Shown here one piece after another: positions 59,645 through 64,000 of a stretch of DNA of 64,000 nucleotides; the stretch's first letter is position 1; every line of letters begins with the position of its first letter. A program made the translations under genes and the position numbers. Source of the DNA: a bacterium (GTDB lineage Bacteria; Bacillota; Bacilli; Lactobacillales; Streptococcaceae); assembly GCA_905221455.1 (NCBI GenBank), contig CAJNDF010000002.1:248001-312000 (forward strand), given 5' to 3'. The notes under the pieces were generated by a model, which saw only the letters and a list, made by a program, of their open reading frames with translations, did no database searches and was not told the origin of the DNA.

Positions 59645-60045
59645 TTTTGAACTAAAGTTAATTTATTAAACACTTCTCATAAGCTCATCTATTATAGGTA
59701 AGACAATATTAAGAAAGACGGTCAAAATCTATTAACCGTCTAAAAATGTGTTATAAGCTATAAAAAAAATCAGCAGTAATTCGGTAACAAAAGTCACATA
59801 ATTTTGTTATGGAAGGAATTAATGATGTACAGATTTCTGTAAACCAGCAAATTGAAAAAAGATCAACATGATATTTTGATTGTGAATCTCTTACTTTCAG
59901 AACATAAAAATTTTATAATAGGCGCGATTTAACAATAAAATTATCCGTTGCATTAATAGATGTAGATAAGCCACTCCATCAATTCAAAGCAATTAATGAG
60001 ATTTTATATTGTTTTATCTTCGAAGATTCACAAATCAAGGAGAGA
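59645..60045. other. Gap between the two XRE genes
   Basis: No intact gene. There is a hairpin AGACGGT / ACCGTCT (59716-59741) and, on the + strand, a stop-free but start-less stretch (about 59905-60085) that may be a decayed gene. Nothing else supportable. Confidence 0.5.
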
Positions 60046-60270
60046 CTATTTTATTTTATGTTTTATCCTATCTGGACAATCTGTTAGTCCTAATAGGTAA
60101 TCCGTACTAACATCATAGAGTTTAGAAAGCTGCACAAGAACATCTGCCGTTAAGGCAACCTCTCCTCTCTCAATTTTTGCATAGTTTGTATGAGAAAAGG
60201 AAAGTAAATTTGCAACAAACTTTTGAGTAAAATCGTGATCTTCCCTCAAATCCCTTATCCGTTGGTACAT
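60046..60270 (-). CDS. XRE-family regulator, copy B
   Basis: 74 residues, ATG 60270 with AGGAGAAAGC upstream, as in copy A. Helix-turn-helix LREDHDFTQKFVANLLSF, then YAKIERGE, then STDYLLGLTDCP. Differences from copy A cluster in the recognition part (SFTTSAYSK in A, SFSHTNYAK in B), which fits the different operators. Probably a tandem duplication followed by divergence. Confidence 0.85.
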   Translation of the reverse strand: MYQRIRDLREDHDFTQKFVANLLSFSHTNYAKIERGEVALTADVLVQLSKLYDVSTDYLLGLTDCPDRIKHKIK

Positions 60271-60289
60271 CTAGCTTTCTCCTAAGAAA

Positions 60290-60338
60290 AGTATATGTCA
60301 CTTTCAGAAAAAAGCTGGGAAATTGTCATAATATGACA
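60290..60338 (-). promoter_or_regulatory. Promoter and palindromic operator of XRE copy B
   Basis: TATACT (60290-60295) is 20 bases before the start codon, and a perfect 15-bp palindrome TGTCATA-A-TATGACA lies at 60324-60338. Both distances are identical to copy A. Confidence 0.7.
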
Positions 60339-60448
60339 GTAAAATTTGTACTATCTTATTTCAAATTTAAGTAAGTATACTAGTGGTACTTCATACATTA
60401 TTATCTTGCAAACAGTATATAGAATGCATCCTTAGAATATAGTCGTCT

Positions 60449-61408
60449 TTAATTATATTTTTTTATGCTGAGATTAATTATTTTCTTGCATAAATTACTA
60501 AAATTTATCCCTTCTGCCTCGGCTTCCTTAGGAAGTAAACTAGTTGGAGTCATACCAGGTATACTATTCGTTTCGATGAAGTAAATTTCACCATTATCAT
60601 CAATAATAAAATCTGACCGTGAATATACTTCAAATCCCATTAAGTCATGAATTGTTTTAGCATATATTTCCAACCTTTTCTTTAGCTCTTCAGATATATT
60701 TGCAGGACAAATTTCCTTAACAACTCCAGGAGTATATTTTTTTTCATAATCATAAAAACCACCCTCAATAACAATCTCAATTGGTTGCAAAATTTTTTCA
60801 CCAATAACTCCGATAGAAATCTCTCTTCCATTTATATATTCTTCAATATTATAATTCTCTAAGTCATACTGTTGAAGTTCTTCTTTCGTTTTGATAATTT
60901 GAACTCCTATACTTGAACCACTGTCATTTGGTTTTATTACTAATGGAAAAACAAATTTATTTTCCTCAATATACTCATAGGGAGTTTTAATCCCAACTGT
61001 ACTCACAAGTCTCTTTGATAATTTTTTATCTAAACTTATAGCATTACTTTGATATCCGTTGCCAGTATACTTTATATTACAAATATCCAGTAACGCCTGT
61101 AACTTTCCATTCTCACCAATCCCCCCATGTGTAGATAGGAAGACGATATCTGCTAATTTACAGATTTCAATAACTGAATCTGTTATTTCAGCAGATTTAT
61201 CTATCTCAAATTCTGATAGGTTACCTTCTTGGTACAACTTATATAATTCAGAAAAATGTTTTACCTCTTTATTTTCAAAATTGTATATTCCATTCAAATT
61301 TAGTCTAATTACATTATCAGTAGTTAGCGCTTTAGCAATTTGTCTCGAAGAAACTTCCGAAATTAACCGTTCTGGGCTCCTACCACCATATAAAACTACA
61401 ATATCCAT
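60449..61408 (-). CDS. D-alanine--D-alanine ligase-like ATP-grasp enzyme
   Basis: 319 residues, Ddl family. Ligase residues are kept: Glu13 in GGRSPER, HGGIGENGKLQ (94-104), GSSIGV (164-169), FYDYEKKYT (Tyr225 at the place that is His in VanA-type depsipeptide ligases) and ETNSIPGMTP (279-288). It should therefore form an amide-linked dipeptide. It is AT-rich, lies inside the mobile island, and follows a tRNA-like gene and terminator. A second housekeeping ddl is expected elsewhere, so this copy may make a different dipeptide or confer resistance. GAGG RBS. Confidence 0.85.
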   Translation of the reverse strand: MDIVVLYGGRSPERLISEVSSRQIAKALTTDNVIRLNLNGIYNFENKEVKHFSELYKLYQEGNLSEFEIDKSAEITDSVIEICKLADIVFLSTHGGIGENGKLQALLDICNIKYTGNGYQSNAISLDKKLSKRLVSTVGIKTPYEYIEENKFVFPLVIKPNDSGSSIGVQIIKTKEELQQYDLENYNIEEYINGREISIGVIGEKILQPIEIVIEGGFYDYEKKYTPGVVKEICPANISEELKKRLEIYAKTIHDLMGFEVYSRSDFIIDDNGEIYFIETNSIPGMTPTSLLPKEAEAEGINFSNLCKKIINLSIKKYN

Positions 61409-61422
61409 TTGATTTACCTCAA

Positions 61423-61466
61423 TAAAATTAAAAAAACAGTAAAACCCATTATAAAAGTTTTACTGT
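61423..61466 (-). terminator. Terminator between the tRNA-like gene and the Ddl-like gene
   Basis: A perfect 10-bp stem ACAGTAAAAC / GTTTTACTGT (61457-61466 with 61436-61445) and an 11-base loop, followed on the minus strand by six Ts then AATTTT. It ends only about 15 bases before the Ddl-like start, so it could also act as an attenuator. Confidence 0.88.
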
Positions 61467-61485
61467 AATTCACAAATATCTTATA

Positions 61486-61572
61486 TGCGGGGTGAAGGAC
61501 TCGAACCTCCAATAGACATTTAGTCGAACCTACCTGTATCATAGGCGCGTTTACCAATTTCGCCAACCCCGG
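61486..61572 (-). tRNA. Atypical class II tRNA-like gene (leucine-type body, abnormal anticodon loop)
   Basis: 87 bases, no encoded CCA. Acceptor stem of six pairs plus a C-C mismatch at 1:72; discriminator A73. U8, D stem GCG/CGC with GG in the loop, T stem of five pairs with canonical TTCGAGT loop, and a long variable arm (GAC/GTC). The body closely follows bacterial tRNA-Leu. The anticodon stem CCTAT/GTAGG leaves the loop GATACAG, with A instead of U33 and TAC at 34-36. A shifted register would give T33 and GAT but only four stem pairs. It has its own promoter and terminator. Confidence 0.8.
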
Positions 61573-61591
61573 ATAAATTATTTATGAATTA

Positions 61592-61620
61592 ATTATACCA
61601 TTACAATAAGTTAGAGTCAA
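61592..61620 (-). promoter_or_regulatory. Consensus promoter of the tRNA-like gene
   Basis: Minus strand: TTGACT (61615-61620), 17 bases, TATAAT (61592-61597) with TGG before it (extended -10). About 12 bases of leader would precede the tRNA 5' end. Confidence 0.9.
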
Positions 61621-61653
61621 TAGTTTTTAGCAAATAATTTTGATATTTTCAAT

Positions 61654-63477
61654 TTAAAATTGTCTTTTATATAAACTAATACCTAAATTATTCATAATTA
61701 AAATTGTAAAATATATTCTCGTATCTTTAGATAGCGATTCATTAAGAGTAATTTCCTCAACAAACTTTTGAGAACCATTAGGTTCTAATATAAGCTTTTG
61801 TAAATCAGAACTAAACTTATCGTTTCGAACACAAGTCTTGATATAAACTTCTTCAAAATTATTCCCAATATTGTGAATTGAAAATTCTACTTTTGCGTCG
61901 CTACTTGTAAATTTCTCTAATTTATCAATTGTAAGTTTAATATTTTCCTCACTTAAATCTTCTATGATGGAACAACAAGGACAGAGTTTAATTATCCTGC
62001 CATACCTTGAATAATAATCACTAACATATACTTTTTCAATTGGTTTTTCATTACATGTTGAACAAATTTCTTGTTCCTGAGTACATTTTATCCTAAAATT
62101 GGTCCCATAGTGGAGATCATACATTCTATATTTATCCTCAGAAATATTCTTGACCCAATAATTTAAGATTTTTCGGCTTAGCTTGTCAATATTAATTTGT
62201 AAACTATTTATGATTTTTTTTACTTTAAAATTAGTTTTAGAATCTCTTCCAAAATCAAATAAATAATTTTCTAAGTTATTGAATTGTGATATTAAAGTAT
62301 TCGCTTCTTGTTTAAAGCACTTATCACTATTCGGATGCATATGAGCTATCCTATTATCTCTGCTAAAATTATATAACATTTTAGGAATATTTTTGATAAA
62401 ATTTTTAGGGATAGTAATATCTTCTTTCATAAGTTCACTATCAGTTATTGATTGATCTGAAAAAATTAATCTTTCTCCATCAATCGTATCAAAATAACGA
62501 ATACTTTTATTTGAAATCAATATTTCATTTCTTTGATAATTCGACCGTTGTAAAAAATAATTATATAAATTTTCACTATTCTTAAATTGATTATTGGGGT
62601 CTCCATATAAGACATAGCATGGAGTTAGATTGTTATAAACACAATATTCATTACACTGCCTAGTTACTGTTCCAAAACTCTCTTCCCTCTCTAATAAACA
62701 ATCTGCTAAAATTAATTCGTTAGCATCAGATAATTTAGTAGAAAAAGGAGCTATAAAAGATACGGCTGAACTATTCAATAATCCAAATGACAAAGTTTCC
62801 TTTCCTTCTTTCTCAAATTCTCCAGGTGCTACAACACCAAGAACACAACCATTAATCATTATTAAATCTGAATTAAGTTGTGCTGTATTTAAAACTTCTT
62901 TTGATGTTTTTATTTGACTATTACATAATGCTATATTTTTTCCTATCGCTAATTGATCTAGTCGTCCTCCTCCGTAAATAAATAATGCCGATCTTCTTTT
63001 ACAAAGTAAATCACTTGTAAGATGCGATGAATACATAGAGATCAGAGAATTTATTTCTTTAATCTCAGACTCTCTCCGTGGTACTACATTTAAAGAAGTA
63101 TAGCTAGATTTCTTTATCATGCTAAAAGTTAAATTTTTAATAGCAAAGTTCACTACATCTTGAAAATTATTTCCTGTAAAATATCCAATATCAATCCCTC
63201 TATTCAAAGAAATTCTAGTAATTCTCCTCAACGATTCATATTCCAAATTATGAGATTCTGAAAAAATTATAATTTTTTTAAAATGTGAGAACTCTAAATA
63301 TTCAAATATTTCTAAAAATGATTGTAATTCATAGAAATCATACTTACTTTTAGAAGAATAAACTTTAGCAATATCATTATATTCGTCATTACTAAATCCA
63401 ATCACAATTGTACTGCTTCTTATATCCGTAGTACTAGAGTGAATTTCTCTTAATAACGATAGGTATTTTTCATTCAT
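61654..63477 (-). CDS. Large protein with C25/CHAT-like fold features and zinc ribbon
   Basis: 607 residues, no signal peptide or membrane segment. Residues about 160-295 resemble the caspase-fold peptidases of the gingipain (C25)/CHAT group: SALFIYGGGRLDQ, LIMINGCVLGVV (Cys211), then NSSAVSFIAPFST, SFGTVTRQ and CYVLYGDPNNQF. The usual catalytic His before GG is absent (FIYGGG). A zinc ribbon lies at 472-502 (CSTC and CPCC). One base separates it from the upstream MFS gene. The fold call is by motif pattern only; function is unknown. Confidence 0.6.
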   Translation of the reverse strand: MNEKYLSLLREIHSSTTDIRSSTIVIGFSNDEYNDIAKVYSSKSKYDFYELQSFLEIFEYLEFSHFKKIIIFSESHNLEYESLRRITRISLNRGIDIGYFTGNNFQDVVNFAIKNLTFSMIKKSSYTSLNVVPRRESEIKEINSLISMYSSHLTSDLLCKRRSALFIYGGGRLDQLAIGKNIALCNSQIKTSKEVLNTAQLNSDLIMINGCVLGVVAPGEFEKEGKETLSFGLLNSSAVSFIAPFSTKLSDANELILADCLLEREESFGTVTRQCNEYCVYNNLTPCYVLYGDPNNQFKNSENLYNYFLQRSNYQRNEILISNKSIRYFDTIDGERLIFSDQSITDSELMKEDITIPKNFIKNIPKMLYNFSRDNRIAHMHPNSDKCFKQEANTLISQFNNLENYLFDFGRDSKTNFKVKKIINSLQINIDKLSRKILNYWVKNISEDKYRMYDLHYGTNFRIKCTQEQEICSTCNEKPIEKVYVSDYYSRYGRIIKLCPCCSIIEDLSEENIKLTIDKLEKFTSSDAKVEFSIHNIGNNFEEVYIKTCVRNDKFSSDLQKLILEPNGSQKFVEEITLNESLSKDTRIYFTILIMNNLGISLYKRQF

Positions 63478-63478
63478 C

Positions 63479-64000
63479 TTATTTATCTCTCCTTAATTTT
63501 TTTTCATAACTCTTTATAAGAATAACCAATAAACTACTTAGTAATCCCAAAATAACCAGACTTAATCTCGGATTTAAAAGCCAATTAAAATAAGCAGCTA
63601 GTATCCCTCCAAAAGGAGCAAAAATGGTAGCTATTACAAAAGAACTAGAAAGTATTTTACCAATATTATACTCAGTACTTTCTTGTTGCTGTATTGTTGT
63701 AATCGAGACAGAAGCTATTGTAATTAGTCCACTCAAAATTGAATAACAAATTCCAAAAAATATCCAATTTTCTACTATTCCGCTTGCCATAATGACAAGT
63801 GGGATCGTTGCCATTGATATATTCATTAAGATAAAGGTATCCTTCTTATTCAAAAAAGTAGAAAGAAGAGTTACTGCTATCAAACTACCAAATCCAGCAA
63901 TTGAGTATACAATTCCAACAAGACTATTTGATAACTTTAATTGATCCTGTAAATAATAAATAATTGTTGCATTAAATCCTAGCATAGCGATATTCACAAC
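63479..64000 (-). CDS. MFS transporter, C-terminal part (runs off the window)
   Basis: The frame is open to the window edge; the GTG at 63997 is internal. About 173 residues with five or six hydrophobic helices, the second half of a major-facilitator protein (LSNSLVGIVYSIAGFGSLI, NKKDTFILMNISMA, APFGGILAAYFNWLL). Likely exporter of the product of this cluster or a resistance pump; substrate unknown. One base before the C25/CHAT-like gene, so the two form an operon. Confidence 0.8.
   Translation of the reverse strand, partial: VVNIAMLGFNATIIYYLQDQLKLSNSLVGIVYSIAGFGSLIAVTLLSTFLNKKDTFILMNISMATIPLVIMASGIVENWIFFGICYSILSGLITIASVSITTIQQQESTEYNIGKILSSSFVIATIFAPFGGILAAYFNWLLNPRLSLVILGLLSSLLVILIKSYEKKLRRDK

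Noticed and set aside
59905..60085. Possible + strand gene (segment LIDVDKPLHQFKAINE)
   Set aside because: No start codon or ribosome site, and the end overlaps XRE copy B on the other strand. At most a decayed fragment.
60449..61408. VanA-type vancomycin-resistance ligase
   Set aside because: The omega-loop residue is Tyr as in D-Ala-D-Ala ligases, and no vanH- or vanX-like genes accompany it in the window.
61486..61572. Ordinary tRNA-Leu, tRNA-Val or tRNA-Ile
   Set aside because: The body is leucine-like, but the loop lacks U33 and reads TAC in the five-pair register; the Ile-like register has only four stem pairs and Ile tRNAs lack the long variable arm. I report it as atypical rather than assign an isotype.

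Overview
This window is chromosomal DNA from a mitis-group Streptococcus (S. mitis, S. oralis, S. infantis or a close pneumococcal relative). The case rests on the gyrA-srtA pair, the xseA-xseB-ispA-tlyA-argR-recN operon, the gat/lac cluster, nrdHEF and ptsHI, the ung-mutX-pyrC block, xerS next to its dif site, and a pneumococcal-type BOX element at 17681-17830. The species itself cannot be fixed by eye.

Layout. 1-15 kb is conserved core: DNA gyrase end, sortase A, a formate/nitrite channel, a sulfhydrylase, truB, udk, the xseA-recN operon and lepA. 15.2-31.4 kb is a large galactose/lactose catabolic region. It holds a galactitol-family PTS (IIA, IIB, IIC), an aldose-epimerase-like protein, the tagatose-6-phosphate pathway lacABCD, two 6-phospho-beta-galactosidase/EIICB pairs, one lacT antiterminator, one lacF and the repressor lacR. 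Each lac PTS unit follows a promoter plus a LacT-type RAT/terminator leader. 31.4-38.7 kb holds nrdFEH (minus strand), ptsHI and two small proteins. 38.8-42.5 kb is a complete dihydroxyacetone locus (dhaQ-dhaS divergent from dhaKLM). 42.5-44.8 kb is AT-rich, with small membrane proteins and a broken bacteriocin-type leader. 44.9-49.5 kb returns to core (HAD nucleotidase, ung, mutX, pyrC, MATE exporter).

At 50839-50871 lies the XerS recombination site (difSL), so the window spans the replication terminus. Genes left of it run mostly on +, and all genes right of it run on -, as expected where the two replichores meet. Beyond dif come a type II restriction-modification pair, about 1 kb of gene debris, and the core block clcA-rnhB-rbgA.

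Upstream of rbgA an AT-rich mobile island begins (57.2 kb to the window end). It carries a tyrosine integrase, an excisionase-like protein, and two paralogous XRE regulators, each with a different perfect 15-bp palindrome at exactly the same upstream distance. It then carries a D-Ala-D-Ala-ligase-like ATP-grasp enzyme, a class II tRNA-like gene with its own consensus promoter and terminator, a protein resembling the gingipain (C25)/CHAT fold with a zinc ribbon, and an MFS transporter that runs off the end. The tRNA-like gene keeps a leucine-type body but has a 1:72 mismatch and an abnormal anticodon loop. This cluster is the best candidate for an undescribed system, perhaps a peptide-forming pathway fed by a dedicated aminoacyl-tRNA. 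That function is inference.
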